From Panopea generosa (taxonomy: Eukaryota; Mollusca; Bivalvia; Adapedonta; Hiatellidae), in contig CM055898.1 in the NCBI GenBank assembly GCA_029582155.1, forward strand, positions 19,804,229 to 19,868,228: a stretch of 64,000 nucleotides of DNA, given 5' to 3'. The position numbers and the translations under genes are program-made. The notes below the pieces were generated by a model, which saw only the letters and a list, made by a program, of their open reading frames with translations, had not been told where the DNA came from and ran no database searches. The number at the start of each line of letters is the position of its first letter. The first letter of the stretch is position 1. This document shows, piece after piece, positions 1 through 14,147 of this stretch.

Positions 1-114
1 CAACTTTTAATTCAAAATCGATCAATAAAGCAATACTATACAACGAATAGAAATATGCAGAAGAAAGACTTGTGTTGCTATTATAAACAGGCTTATAAAA
101 ATCTCGTTATATAG

Positions 115-259
115 CCTGCTGTACTATGTTTGGCCATTTACCGATGGCGGCAACGCATTCCTCTTTGGTTATGCGACAGGCGGAAGGGCTGGTGACGAGA
201 TCACCCGAAAGTTTGAAACCGTCGAAATACCGGCTACTTGTCTTAAGTATCCTTCTTGA
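115..259 (+). CDS. Possible last exon of an upstream gene, function unknown
   Basis: An open frame follows an acceptor-like TATATAG and runs 48 codons to a TGA at 257-259. It is richer in GC and looks more like protein than its surroundings, with the segments YYVWPFTDGGNAFLFGYATG and RAGDEITRKFETVEIPATC. The first base completes a codon, so the acceptor would be phase 2. The ATG-initiated ORF in another frame here (126-311) is less convincing. I do not recognise a family. It could be the 3' exon of a gene lying left of the window, or transposon debris. Confidence 0.33.
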
Positions 260-540
260 CTATCATTTTGCTCGTCTTGTTTCTACAAAGACGCAGAATA
301 GATCTGCATAAAGCATCACCCCTTTATATTCTATATATACGACATATCCGAGTATATTTGTTCTTAACAACATGCATGTGTATCAGTAATGTTATTATTT
401 ACACTGTCTTGTTTCATAATGTGGCGGTAATGTGAAGCAGGAGGTTTGAGATCCCAAGCTGTCCGTTCCACGGTGGTGACCTGCTGTCAAGTACTTTATA
501 TGTTTGTATTTGGTATGATTATTCTATTATATGTATTGTG
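260..540. other. Non-coding, nothing recognised
   Basis: This is AT-rich sequence with no supported exon. A short stretch at 421-480 resembles a decayed tRNA-type SINE head but is too weak to call. Confidence 0.4.
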
Positions 541-775
541 GGCCATTCTTGTTTCAGTGGTTCAATGCACTGTCTTACAATCATCATGTTCTCACTGCTA
601 AGGTCATGAATTCAACCCTAGTTTCGTACAACAACAACTCTGTCTGACAGAGTTTTAAAATTACCCGCAGAAGGACGGTGGTTCTATTCAGTTTCATGTG
701 CAGTAGTCTTAGGCCATTATCCGCCAATTAAAACTGGTTGCTATATACTAACATAACGTAAAAGCTAAATAAAAT
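541..775 (+). mobile_element. SINE copy, tRNA-Leu-like head, decayed
   Basis: A degenerate RNA polymerase III box A near 555-575 is followed by a box B-like GGTCATGAATTCAACCC around 602-619. The central stretch CACTGCTAAGGTC matches CATCGCTAAGGTCG in the SINE at 15293-15462, so the two are the same family. The copy ends in an A-rich tail near 765-775. Confidence 0.55.
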
Positions 776-819
776 TAGTATATACTTTTTTATTGCAAAC
801 TTTATATCGGTGCGGCGGG

Positions 820-1030
820 TATGGTTAGCTCAGCTGGTACCGCGTCTGACAATCAATCAAGAGGTCGTATGCTCGGCTCCCCTCCTGGTCACAGTCTCCG
901 GGATGATTGATTTATTACATTGCGTCTCATTGCCATTCTTCTCTCACCTCTGATTCACGTGGGAAAGTTTTATGTTACTTGCGGGAATGGTTGTACTCGA
1001 GTTCTGGTTAACCTTCTAAGATCTCAAAAA
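820..1030 (+). mobile_element. SINE copy, second family (tRNA-like head)
   Basis: The tRNA-like head contains GGTTAGCTCAGCTGGTACCG (box A type), then GACAATCAATCAAGAGGTCG and a degenerate box B. The body GATGATTGATTTATTACATT followed by TCTCACCTCTGATTCACGTG recurs in reverse orientation at 59100-59290 and partly at 60940-61085. This establishes a dispersed family inside the window. Confidence 0.65.
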
Positions 1031-2912
1031 AGAGCAGTTAGGTTAATTGATCTTTGTAAGCTCTCATTCGCATAAACTGAAGCTAAATATTGACCTAAAC
1101 AAACAAATCAAATCTGTATGACATTTGAAGCAAGTGTTTATACAGTTTGTCTACTGTGTGAACTACACCTTTAGTTTATCAATGACGTTTATATTAGTTT
1201 ACTTCCTGTTTAAACGTGTTTGTTTTTGCCACTTACACATAACAATGTATGAGTAAATTAATAAATGGAAATGCTCTATACAGGTATGATGCAGTGGAGT
1301 TAATTAGTGTCTACAAGGAATTCTGGTAAGATTAAAAGATGAAATAAAGTTACGGTGATAAACCATTTTTTTAACATTTTAAGATTTTGGGTTGAAAGAA
1401 TGTTACTGGTTCTTCCGGGTTCACATTATTGTGACATACTTCTCCAATTCATTAATATAATACTGTATTTTGTTTTTGTTACTTTTAAAGGACAGTTTAT
1501 AATATGCGTTTTGTTTTATTTAAACATGTCAAATAAAAATATTTATCATTAAATTATCTATATACTGCGTTACGTACATCATAGCAAATATGTTGAACAC
1601 CTGCGATATCTGATTTATTTCAAGTATGAATGATAGTACAATGTATAGATTTAAATGCTTGTATTTGAACTCGTTAATACTCGTCTTCCTCTTCTTCTTC
1701 CTTTTTTCTTCTTCTTTTTTATTCATCTTTTTGCTTCTTCTTTTAAGTAGAGTTAGAACCTGTTTAAATTTGATCAGCTACTTTTTCGAATGGGGTTTTA
1801 GCCAATTTTCAGAATAACTCTAAATGTATCCACGACTGTCATTCCGCAAGTATATGAGCAACTTTCTCACGTAAAGGATTTTGACCGAGCTCACACATCA
1901 GGAAAATAGGTCAGTAGTCATAATACTATGGCTGCTTAGACTATTCGGCCACGGATGGCTGCCTTACTGTGTATGCTTAAATGCAAGTAAACTAACTATC
2001 ATATATACAAATTTTAAAATAAAATGGTGATACAAATAGATACACTGCAATTTACGTCCTCGAACGGGAGGGTATAAAATACACATGTAGTAAACTTTGT
2101 TATGATATAAAGATGATTTTATAAAACATGATGAACAGTAATAATATATAAGTATATAATCTTAAAAAAATAGGAAAAGCGATTGTTATCAACCCTTAGA
2201 CCAAGGTCACCATGATACCTATTTTAAAGAAAGCAATAGTATAGTGGATTTAGAGAGATGTTTAAAATTCTTGTAATAATATAACTGACGAAAACCTTCT
2301 ACTCATCTTGGACGACGAAACAAAAATCTTTGTTTATGCTTTAAGCTAGGTATTATACTCATAATTTAAAAGAAAACTATTGGTAACGTTTTTTTTTTGT
2401 ATTAATAACTCGAGTTTAATAGACGGTCACTAGAGTAAGACTGTTACAAACTGTCAAAGAACAGTGGGATCAGACGTTATGTCGTTTAATTGTTAAAAAT
2501 CATGGTGCTAGTAGAACAGAAGCCGGTTGGATGATATTGGTTTAACCCAACACGGACTAACCTAAGAGTTCAGCTTGGATGGCATCAAAGAAAACAAAAA
2601 ACAAATAAAACTAACATATACACTATGCGTATGGTACATGAAAAATGCAGTTTTATTTACTTTTCCCTTACATTTAAATCGGTAGTGTTTAAAACTTCAA
2701 CTTCAACCTCAACCTCAACCTCAACTAAAATGGTCATAAATTCAATAATCAGTCTTAGTTTTATTAGTTAAACATCACCTCGTTGTTATATTGTAGACTG
2801 TTTATCAACGAACCTGGGTAAAATATTGTAGATATCAATATGATGTTTTGTAGCCGAAAGTGCGTGACGCATTGTTGTAATACAGTGGCATTTATATTGG
2901 TGAGTTGCAGTT
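1031..2912. other. Upstream region of the receptor gene
   Basis: No coding exon is supported here. It holds a pyrimidine-rich CTTCTT stretch at 1683-1743, which produces spurious hydrophobic ORFs on both strands. A short CTCAAC hexamer run lies at 2695-2726. The promoter of the receptor gene should lie here or in a 5' untranslated exon, but no TATA box or initiator stands out from the AT-rich background. Confidence 0.4.
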
Positions 2913-2957
2913 ATGTCTGTTAAGGATGGTAATTTAACTAGCCGCAGTTTGTTTAAG
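2913..2957 (+). CDS. Receptor exon 1: start codon and n-region of the signal peptide
   Basis: The ATG begins 15 codons, MSVKDGNLTSRSLFK, that end at a good donor AAG|GTAGGT in phase 0. On its own it is short and could be chance. It is chosen because its phase matches the next exon and the join gives a textbook signal peptide: a basic n-region followed by VVLILMEAFSS. If exon 2 instead used its internal ATG, the signal peptide would lose most of its hydrophobic core. Confidence 0.6.
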
Positions 2958-5900
2958 GTAGGTCGCGGCGTTCCTATCGGATTTTATGACATTTCGCATA
3001 AATTATCAAAAATCTGTACACATATACTATGAAATATCAGCTTTTGTTTTAACTTTTGTCCCACAGAATCTCGTTCACAGTGACCCTAGTGGTATATGTT
3101 TTTCGTAAAATTTTTACCGTCTTTTCCTAATAAAATAGTCAATATTAGTTAAAAATGTTTTCGATAACATTTTTAAAATACCTATTTTATTTCCTGTGGC
3201 AATATTATAACTTTTATACATATAAACACAATTTATATTACCTTTACATCTAACCATTATGCCGTGGTTGATTAAAACGTGGGTTTAAAAACATCAAATT
3301 TTGAGCATTCACGTTCTTGATTATTGATCATTTTACAACGGAAAAACGGCGGAAATCGTCCGAAAAACACGTACCACAGGATACCCAATCAAAATGAAAT
3401 GTTTCATAAGTCAAAATTACACATACATTAATGCTATGATGACTAAGTTTTATCAATATTATTGAACACTTTTAATACAAACCGAATGTGTTAATTGAAT
3501 ACATTGTGTCTTTTATGAATGTTGATTTTTACATGTAACAACAGTTTACTATGATTAGTGTTATGTATTAAATTGTAGGTTGTACTTATTTTGATGGAAG
3601 CATTCAGCAGTATCAAAGCCACAGCAACGACAAATCAAGGTACAACTGATCAGGAAGAATATCTGTCCAATACCTTACCTTACTTAGTAGAAGCATAAGA
3701 GATAAGTCTTGCATACATTTATTTATATGATACGCCACCTACTGCAATTTATAAATATTAATGAAATCAAATATATAAGGTATGTCGTCAATAGGTAATA
3801 GTCCATAGAAGTAGAATATTAATATTGATAAAGTCATGAAAATTGGATAGACCACATTTTAATGCAGCTTAAAAACTATTATTTTAGATATTCAACATAG
3901 AGATCTTGAAATGAGTTATTTTACAAATCAGTGAACACGCTTAATATAAATACAACTATTTCAAATGTATAGGTACATAAGAAATATACTATTTCGTCCA
4001 TATTAAACTTTTAATACTGTTTCATTTTTTCATTAGCATCTAGTTTTAAAATACCTACTGTCAGAACTATTTAACCAATTTAAATAAGTGAACTATAAAT
4101 GAAAACACTTTTTTTCGTCAAAGCAAAGAACCAGCTGTCATTTTTAATATGTAATTATCTTGACTATTTACCTTTCTGACTGGTGCAAGGATTTGATATA
4201 CATCGATTCTTTAGTTATATATTTATATAAAAAGGGAATTGTTAATTCGGAGAAAATGTGAAGGTGGTGGTTTTCTGATCTTATTGAATATGATTTTCGG
4301 TAAACTGAATCCAATATTCAAAACTTGATATTAGCTGGGCATTTTATACTTATGTCTAAACCATGACTAACGTTTAGAAAATGTTTTAGATACATTATTA
4401 CGTTTGTCGTTTATATCAAATTATTGTTTCAAATTGAATTGAGAGTGCATATTTAAAAGAACGTTAACACCTCTTCAAGGATATCAAGAAGATTGAAATA
4501 TACGAGTGTATATGGATTAAAGTTTTAAACAAACTATAGACGTTGAACTATGTTATATGGATAACGAAAGCCACTTACCTACTTAGACAGACAAGCAGTA
4601 TAGTCAGCTGAGAATGAAAACGTCACGTTTCTAAATATGGTGTAATATTATTAACCAAGCTAAGGAAATAATGAGACAGTTTTTGCACATAAAAATAATC
4701 ACATAAAATAAAAAATAATTCAATATCGAATATAGAAGAGCTTAAAACTATCCACACTTAGTTATATTTTACATATTAAATATAGTAATGAATATTAGAT
4801 ATACTTTCATTTAAAATAACGATTTATTTTATGAATGAAAAAAAAAAGATTTGTAGCTTTTAACTAATTCCAATTAATGTAACCTATAAGACAAAGACAA
4901 AAAATTTCATTAGGAAATTGTTTAACTATCAATTGTTCATTTCATACATTTTTTTTTTTTTTAATATAAATGAAATATTTACAAATTTAATCGGATTAGT
5001 TTTCTATTTCCCCAGTCCATTACTACAACGATACCTGCACACCGGATGGGCCTCCAGGACAGTGTATAACAAATAATTCTCATTGTTTGGAATACAATAA
5101 CGGGAGCCTTTTCACATGTCAGTGTGACATATGGGATTACAAAGACAAGAATGCGGATAATTGTCTCTCACGTAAGTTCTTTATTCTTGAATCAACAATT
5201 AACATACACTTATGAAAATGAGTACGTTTGTGAAATGTACTTCTTTGATGACTGTCTTGTAGAACAAACACATACTAAAGTTTGGCCATAATGTGTTCAT
5301 ATGTTTCCTAGTACAATATTGTTTAAAAGAACAAATATGAATTAGGAATACGTTTAAGGTTAATGGATAAGTGCATATTGTTTAATGATAAATATAATTT
5401 AGCACATATGAGGGGTTTCCAAAAACTAAATTTCTAAAAAGTCAGTGGATATCTATATCGTTTGAACTCACATTGGAGGCTATTTTATTTCATAGAATGG
5501 TATATACACTTTGTAAAACCGACCTAGCTCAAGTCAAGTCTAAGTTTTTATTTAAAATGGTCATATTGGTGAGCATGGACCCAGCGCTCCCGATTGGGAA
5601 AGTTAAATAGCAATGTTGGAAAGTCACATTTGCGCACGTTGATAGGTCAGTTTCTTCATGGAATATTTGAATGACACCATAGTTTATTGAGCGTTTAATT
5701 GCTATGAATTGTGGGATAGGCATAAAATTATAAAATTCTATTCCTATTGTATTGGTTGTTAATAGACCTAATTCAAGAGATATCAGAATCTGGGTTAGGC
5801 TGTATATTTGCAAATCAAAAGGTTCACAAATTAACCGTTAAATGAATATAAGCAGCCGTTTTCGAAAAAACAATCATGTGAAAAGAATTAATTCGGTCTT

Positions 5901-6427
5901 ACGGTAGTAAGTTTTATATGGATTTTTCGGTAAAGCTACTATATAATTATATTTAATAGGCTACGTTGTATGTCATCTATTGTCTTATATTGCACATACT
6001 AACCGAAGTAAGTTTAAAAGCAAATGGCATAAACACAACTATGTTTGTTATAGGCTAGTGAAATAGAATATTATCCTTTATAGTCCGAGGCTAGTTCACT
6101 ATTCAAACAGTCCTATCTTTTAGGACCAAAACGTATCTGGGACGAACACCATACAGGTATACCGAATCAAAGTAAATCGTGATCAGTAGTTGGATGATAT
6201 CCGCCCTTCATTCAGCAATTTGCGTTTATTATCACTGGTTAGTACCTTTTTGAGCGAATAGAATCAAACATTACACAAATGTTCATGGATGAATGGATAC
6301 GAATCGTACACGTGAATTATTGGATTATTCAGTTCATATGTACCAGAAATACATCTACTCTTTAAAATGTTTCTGTAACCAGTTAAAGTTTAACAATTAC
6401 ACAATTGATATATTAAAATTGATGAAA

Positions 6428-6509
<82 letters not shown>

Positions 6510-9500
6510 GAGAGACAGAGAGAGAGTACACAGGTCTGTCCATAGTCACTTGCTAACTCTTGCTAGAATTAAAAGTACTATTTGTAAACCATGTGTTTGT
6601 TTTTAAGATGTGCTGTAGTAGTACACAATAACGGTCTTAATTAATTGTGTTTTAAAACTGTCGTGACATGATATTTTGAAGATTTTCTTGTATCGACTCT
6701 AAATTTATTTTAAAGACTACATATTAAATTTATAATGTGTTTATCAAATAAATGAAATTAAGTCAATACATTTTATTTGATATTTTGATCCAAAAAGATA
6801 GGACTGATATTACATAAACCTTTTGTATTTAAATTACTCGTAAACTCTCTATAGCAGTATTACAAATCAACAACATATAATTACCATCGCAAAGTCCGTA
6901 TCTTGCACTTAAAGCCCATATAAAATTTATCCGTTTGCATTCACAAATTTCCACATTAACTGCCAATATTAATCCGGGCAGAGAAACACGTCCATCACAT
7001 TACACACTACACAAATTGCGTATTGACTGAAGGGCATAAAGGCTTGGCCAGTCACAACCAGATCAACCAAGAATGGTTATAATAAAGTTTAAGGATTCTG
7101 AAAGTAAAATGAAGTTGTTTTCGGTTAGAGCTGATTTGCGTGAAAAGGGTATACGAATTTCTAGTGATCTTATGACACTGCAAAGGGAGAAATTAAATGA
7201 ACTGAAAAGGTGCGGCCAATATGGCTATTTCAAAAATGGGAAATTAGAGATAATTACTGCCAAGGATGATAAAGTAGTCAAATCAAAGGTGTATAAAAGA
7301 AGAAAATTAAACAAATGGCGACATGAACACGGGTATAGAGATCGAAGTTGATGTTGAATAGGACAATGGTGAACGCCCACCACATTCTAAACTAAAAATA
7401 CTAACCTGGAACATTAACGGTTTAACTGACAAACTCGATGATACGAAATTTATTGATTATTTGAGGTAGCATGATATCATATGTTTTGAAGAAACTTTGA
7501 TAAACGACTTAACAGTAGTTCAAACTGTTTTGCCTGAGTTTTTAAACTTTGTATGTTTAGCAAAAAGGTCACGAGCAGGTGGTCGAAATATTGGTGGTGC
7601 TTTTCAAATGTCGTCTCTAGAATCATTGATGATTTTGAATTCGGTGTTATACTTGAATTTGATAAAAGTATTGTAAATATGCAAACAAATTTAATACTGA
7701 TGTGTTTATATTTGCCACCCGAAAGCTCTCCATTTAATGGAGATCTGAGTCAAAAGGGAATACAGTGTTTGGAAGGGTTACTTAGTAAATAGTAGCAATT
7801 TACTTACAAATTGTAATATATTGTTATGTGGGGATTGAAACGCCCGGACAAGTGATCTTGATGAAACTGTTTCTATTAATGACAACATTTCTGAATTTCA
7901 AGAGTATGTAGATATATTTTATGATAACCATTGCAATAAGAGATATAACCAAGATAATACAATTATCAAATTTGGTAGAGATTTAATAACTCTATGTAAA
8001 GAATATTCCCTTCTAATCATAAATGGTAGATTAGGTTCTGATAAATTTTACGGTGGCTTTACATATATCGGTATACATGGATGTAGTTCTGTAGACTATT
8101 TTACTGCTACCAGAAACATATTTGATCGTGTTATTGATTTTGAAATACAGACCAGGTCAGACAGTGATCACTTGCCTGTTTTATTATCCTAAGTTAGGGC
8201 CGTTATAAAAAATGTTTAGCAGGAATCTGATGTACCCATGACTAAACAGTCGTCCACAAAATATTGTTTTGATAGTAATAGTGCTGAAGATTTTAAAACT
8301 GTGCTGTATGAAAATGTAGTTGATGGAATACTTGATAATGTTAGTGTTAAAATAGATGATGAAAGTGTTGAAATTGAAGATATTGTTATTACATTTGAGT
8401 AAACTATTTTAACTTGTAGTGAACGGTTTCAATATTTAAATGGTGACTTTAAAAAACAGTTGTCAAATAAATGGTTTGACAGTGAGGGAGCTTAAAACTA
8501 AACAAAATATACTGCTTCTCAAATGGCGACGTAGCCAATTAGCGTTTGATCTGAATTTGTATTAAGACGGTCGTAAACAGTATAAATATTTATGTAAACG
8601 TAAGAAAAAGACTTATAATGATGTTTTCCTAAATAAACTTGAATCATCGGTTATCTTGGTGTGAACATTTTATTCATGGCATTAATATCGTGTTACCATT
8701 TATTCGGAGACTGTTTAATAGTATCTATAGATCTAGAGAATTTCCAGCTTCATGGACAAAATGTATAATTGTCCCCGTACATAACAAGGGGCAAATAAAT
8801 GATCCAGATAATTACAAAGGTATATCTCTTATAAATAAACTATACATTAGTATCTTGACTAAGCGGGTTACTTTTTTTGTTAACGCTTTTGCTAAAATAA
8901 CCGAGTCGCATGCAGGGTTTCGTTCCGGCTATTCGACCGTTGATAATGGCTTTGTTTTGTGTTCGTTGGTTAACAAATATTTGTGTAAGAAACATAAACC
9001 TGTTTATGTGGCTTCCGTAGACTTTAAAAAAGCGTTTGACTCTGTTAATAGATTTAAATTGTATACAGTGTTACAACAAATTGGAATGAAAGGCCATTTA
9101 TTTCAGTCCATAAAAATTATTTATCGATCCGTAAAAGCTAGAGTAAGAATCGGATCAACCTTTACAAAGTATTTTAATTATCCACTTGGACTTAGAAAAG
9201 GCTGCAAGTTAAGCCCTATATTATTTACAATTTTTATAAATGAATTTATTGCAATTGTTGCTAACAGTGGTACACATGGCATACAATTATGTCCTGAGAT
9301 TACTGAAATCTTGTCATTACTTTTTGCTTACGATGTAGCATTAATTGCCGATACTGTTGGCAGTCTACAGCAACAACTAAATTATCTCAGTCAGTACTGT
9401 TTGGACTGGTTGTTGGGTGTCAATGTAGGAAAAACAAAAATTATTGTGTTTAAAAACGGTGGCCAGTTAGCTAGGCGTGAAAAATGGATTGATGATAATC

Positions 9501-12500
9501 ATCAATTAGAAACAGTAAACGCTTTTTTCCTATGTTGGTTTTCTATTTACAAGTAAACTTTCACTTTATAAAATGTCTGAAAATATGGCGAATAAAGCCA
9601 AACACGTTCTAATATCTGTTCTAAAAGGTGTGAATAATTTACTACCTATGTCTTCTTCAACATTTTTTAAAATATTTGATACAAAAGTTTGTCCTGTATT
9701 AATGTATTGTGCTAAATTGTGGGGTTTAGAACAAAGTGATTGCGTTGAACGTGTACGTATTTATGCATGTAAAAGATATATGAATCCACGATTAAGATCT
9801 TGTAATGCCCCAGTTATGGGGGACTGTGAGAGATACCCAAGTATATAGTAGCTGCTAAACGTTGTATTAATTTTTGGTTAAGAATAGTTTACCAAATACT
9901 AGATATGTTGAAAAATGTTATAATATGCTTAAATATTTTGACGAACAAGGGTACAAAAATTGGGTGTCTACTGTTCGTATGAATTTGTATAAAAATGGAT
10001 TTGGGTATGTTTTGGAAAGGCAGAATGTAGCTAACCATCAATTGTTTGTCGTACAATATATCACTAGACTTAAAGATCAATATATTAAACTGGCATGCTG
10101 ATTGCTCACAGAATAATAAGTTAGTACAGTATAGAGAGTTTAAATGCAATTTCAGTTTCAAACCATATTTAAAATATATTAACATACTAAAGTTTAGACA
10201 GAGTATTATTTATTTCAAGTCACTACTGTCGTTATTTCGACTTTGTGAAAATATCTATTCAAAACTTCTTTTTTTACCTCGTATCTGTATTTATGACCCC
10301 CATCTCTGTTTTACTTTGAGCATGTTCGCATACTTTATTTAAGCTCTTATCATCTTTATGAGCTTTCTTCAACGGTTCTAAGTTGATCTCATTGCCTTGA
10401 ACTTCAAGAACAGTAAGTGATGAGATGTGCTTCTTATCGATATTTAGTTTGAGTTTAGTAATAACTGCAGAAGAGACAATTTCATCTGAAACAGACTGTG
10501 TTTCATCTCTGATTTTCCAGTTCTGATCTGGACAATCTAAAACTCCATTGATATTGCCAATTATCAAATCACAAATCAATGATTTCTACACCATTGCTTC
10601 TATTTCAACCATATAATATGGTGTATCTACTTCGATTTCGGCTGCTGAGACAATCCTTGCACGGCCATCAACAGTTATCATGACATATCTTTTCTTCAAC
10701 ATCTGTTTCTCTCGAACCAAATATTTCCGAACAGCTGCCAGTTCGCACCCAGTATATCTCAAAACTTTAAATTTTTGCTCTCCAATATAACCTTGCTTGA
10801 AATCAAGTTTTCTATCGCCTTCAAGCGATTCTATAGTACAGCCAGAAATTATCGGCACAGAATTACCATTTGCTAGCTTCAACTGTCCATCTTCACCACA
10901 GTCATTGAATGATCTTCCATCCACTGACATAGTCATCCATAAAGCTGAGACCTTGCTGTCTTCATATGCTTTCTCCTTCCGACTATCATTCCTTCTCCAG
11001 TTGTATTGTGACTGCTGTTTATTATCTTTTGAACCCTTCCAATGTTCTTTAAACCCTACTGCAGCACAGAGTAATTAAAAAAATGATATGGTGCCAGTCT
11101 AAATTTGATATTCGTCTGCGGTAAGTCAAATCGGTAAAGTTTATCTGTAGCTAGGTGTTTCAGCGATGGAAAAGAGGCTTATCACTCTATTAGTACTGTA
11201 AAAGTACTTGTAAGACCGTATTTAAGGAGTTTTAAAATACCAATTACGGTAATACCTCAGTCAGCGCATTTCAGTATCCCAGTCAGTATGTAGTCAGTAC
11301 GTAGTAAGACCGTGTCAGTATAGATTCAGTATATTTATGGCAAGTAAGTTATTATTTTGTTATTTTAAGCGTATATCCAAGTGTAATGTATCACCGCCAT
11401 TATGCTATTTGTTTTTTTTTCTTCTATTTATATAGGACCTATATTACAAGATATAACGGTAAAAGTTTCAGGTACAAGAACTGGAACTAGAAATTTATGG
11501 ATCGTAGCGACAGGTGGAACTTATACGAAAAACACATTAATAGTTATAGTAATTCAGCCTCCAGATAAGAATGGTAATTCAACTTTCCACCAACCTTGGG
11601 ACCCCGACGTCAACATTGTAACGATAGACAAGTTACCGTCTGGAACCAACTTCGACATACGTCTCTATATAAAACAACATGGTGTACGCAGTGGAAACGA
11701 TTCTTACACTTCTGCATATACAAGTATGTGTATGATGATTAAAATATTCAGATAGATCCATAAAAAACAAGCAATCGTACATCAAAACTAAACATTATGT
11801 TAAGGATATTTGCTCTTCAAAAGAAGAGCTAATTTGATTTTTTTTAATTCAGTTAAAAACTATTTTTATCATTATATAAGATGAAATTTATCACGGAAAA
11901 GGTATGCTGCCTTTTCGATGATCCCTATGTGAAAATCTAATATTTTGTGAAGTTTGATAAAAATGCAGTCATTATAACTGTAACATTATATCGTACATGT
12001 GAAACTGAACTTAGAATGAAAATCAGCAAAATGGATAACAAAATACACTGAAAACTAGATATTTCTCTTATATAATTGCTTTAGAAAAACTCATCGGCTA
12101 TACTCCACCCACATTTTATGGTTATGACATTGACAATTCTTTATTAAGCAATGTAGGTCTCCGGCCCATAATACAGAATGTTCAACAGAAGTGACATACA
12201 ATATGTATTATATAACAAAATATACAATAATAGTAACACGTCAATATGATTTAGTTAAACATTCATCAAGCAGTGTACATTATAACCATTGTGATGCAGC
12301 ATCATAATGATACTTTAAATCTTATAAAATTACTTTGATATATATATATATATTATATATTTATATATATATATTAATACTCAAATTGTTTTGCTGAAAT
12401 TTACATATATATTTTACATAATTAAGACTGTAAACTATTTAACTATACTTATTGTTCATTTAATAGTTTGATACTGTCTATTCTGAGTTTGATAGCAAAG

Positions 12501-14110
12501 TACATTGTATATATACTTTGATAAGTTTGAGACTGTTACGTCATCATCATTAAATAAATGATAAAATAATTGATATGTATGTGTATTTATATATACCCTC
12601 TTTAGGGGTTATTAGACATTTTATACATGTATTTTAGTTCCCTTTAGTCCAGTATTAATTTATAATAGAATTTATAATGAAAATCACAGAATGTCGTGTA
12701 GTTTAAAGACATATTTGTCAAATTATCTTAAATATTGCATATTCTTTGGTGTTATTTCAAAAATGTTTATTTTTGATATATCATCGAATAATTAATATTA
12801 TGTTTTAGTTTAAAATTAATCTAATACATACTATCATTCACTTGTACACCTCTTCAAAAAGTCGAAACAAGATTTTCTATTATGAAAAAAATATTTATTC
12901 AGCCTAAAGTTACCCCTTAACCCTTTTTTTTTTTGTCAGAAAACTATGCTAAAAGTTGAAAAAAATATCTTTTTTGTGGTAAAAAATGGACATGTTTACG
13001 ACTAAAACATTCCATGCCAAATCCACAAGAGTGCAACAAAGATAATGGTTTCTTAAAAGAAAAAAAACTTAATTTAAGATATTATCATCGTATACATTAA
13101 AATATCCTCGCCAACATCCTTAAACATGAAATGTAAAATTGTAGTCAGTAATTTAATAAAGTCATACTGATAAAATTCACGTAGCACTTTGAGATTATTT
13201 TATATGCAGTTTGTTTTATCATATAAATATATCAGACCGTCCTGCATGCGAAGTCATACTTGCACATAACTGAATATCAACATCATGTTGTGATACATCG
13301 GCTAGCATACAATTAGAAATGTACGTAAGTGACTATGTAGTTAATACTAGAATATATTTTATTACTGCTAGATTACATATTCAAATAATAATGGTAACCT
13401 ATTCATAATGTGTAACTTGGTAGAGAATAGTAATACTGATTAACAAAGGAGCGCTGACATCAGAACACACAGTGCCATATAAAATGATACAAAGGTGATG
13501 TTAACGGGTTATCGAAATCAGTTTATATATATTGATACTAATTTTGTTCAGTTTTACATCAATGGTAATTTCTCAAGATTACACAAGAAACAAGGCAAAA
13601 TAGTTTAGTATTATTATCAGATAGTTAAAATAATTTATTCTTTAATTCGAAATTAAATAACCAACAAATTTACCAATACCCAGGTTATCTAAGTCCCTTA
13701 TTTTAGTTCAAGACATATTGATGATATTTTTTCAGAACCTGAGCCACCTAAAAATCTGACATTAACGAATATTTGGGAACGAAACTTAACAGTCACATGG
13801 CAAAATAATACAGAAGCAAAATGTGATAACTACACATTAACTATTGACATAGAAAATGGAAGCGGAACAGTTGTAATACCCTGTAGTAATGATATCACTT
13901 CTCACACATTTAACAACCTTGAAGGCGGAACTGAATACATGATTACAATGTTAGCTCATGTACCCGGATATACAAGCGAAAACAACCTGGTGCTGAATAA
14001 CTTTACAAGTAAACGTTTACAATTCAAACACTGTTTAAAACAACTGTTCATTAGAGTTTATTCATTGACTGGATTCTCTGTTATTAACAACTTATGTAAA
14101 CTGTTACCAA

Positions 14111-14147
<37 letters not shown>

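Larger units (their letters stand above)
7030..10240 (+). mobile_element. Decayed non-LTR retrotransposon (LINE) with endonuclease and reverse transcriptase
   Basis: The parts occur in LINE order. 7073-7351 is a short basic ORF. 7390-8190 is an APE-type endonuclease broken by stops, with ILTWNINGLTDKLDD near 7397 and SDSDHLPVLLS near 8160. 8639-9556 is the reverse transcriptase. 9573-10200 is the C-terminal region. Several in-frame stops and frameshifts make it inactive. It lies in sense orientation within a receptor intron. I did not assign the clade. Confidence 0.88.
5172..11435. other. Intron 3, hosting transposon debris
   Basis: This 6.3-kb intron contains a compound microsatellite at 6434-6526, a decayed plus-strand LINE at about 7030-10240 and a minus-strand Gypsy-type fragment at 10274-11078. 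I see no further receptor exon, although a small one could be hidden. Confidence 0.6.

Noticed and set aside
1626..1817. Hydrophobic ORF that might be a signal peptide or membrane segment
   Set aside because: The Leu/Phe/Ser run is a translation of a CTTCTT pyrimidine tract.
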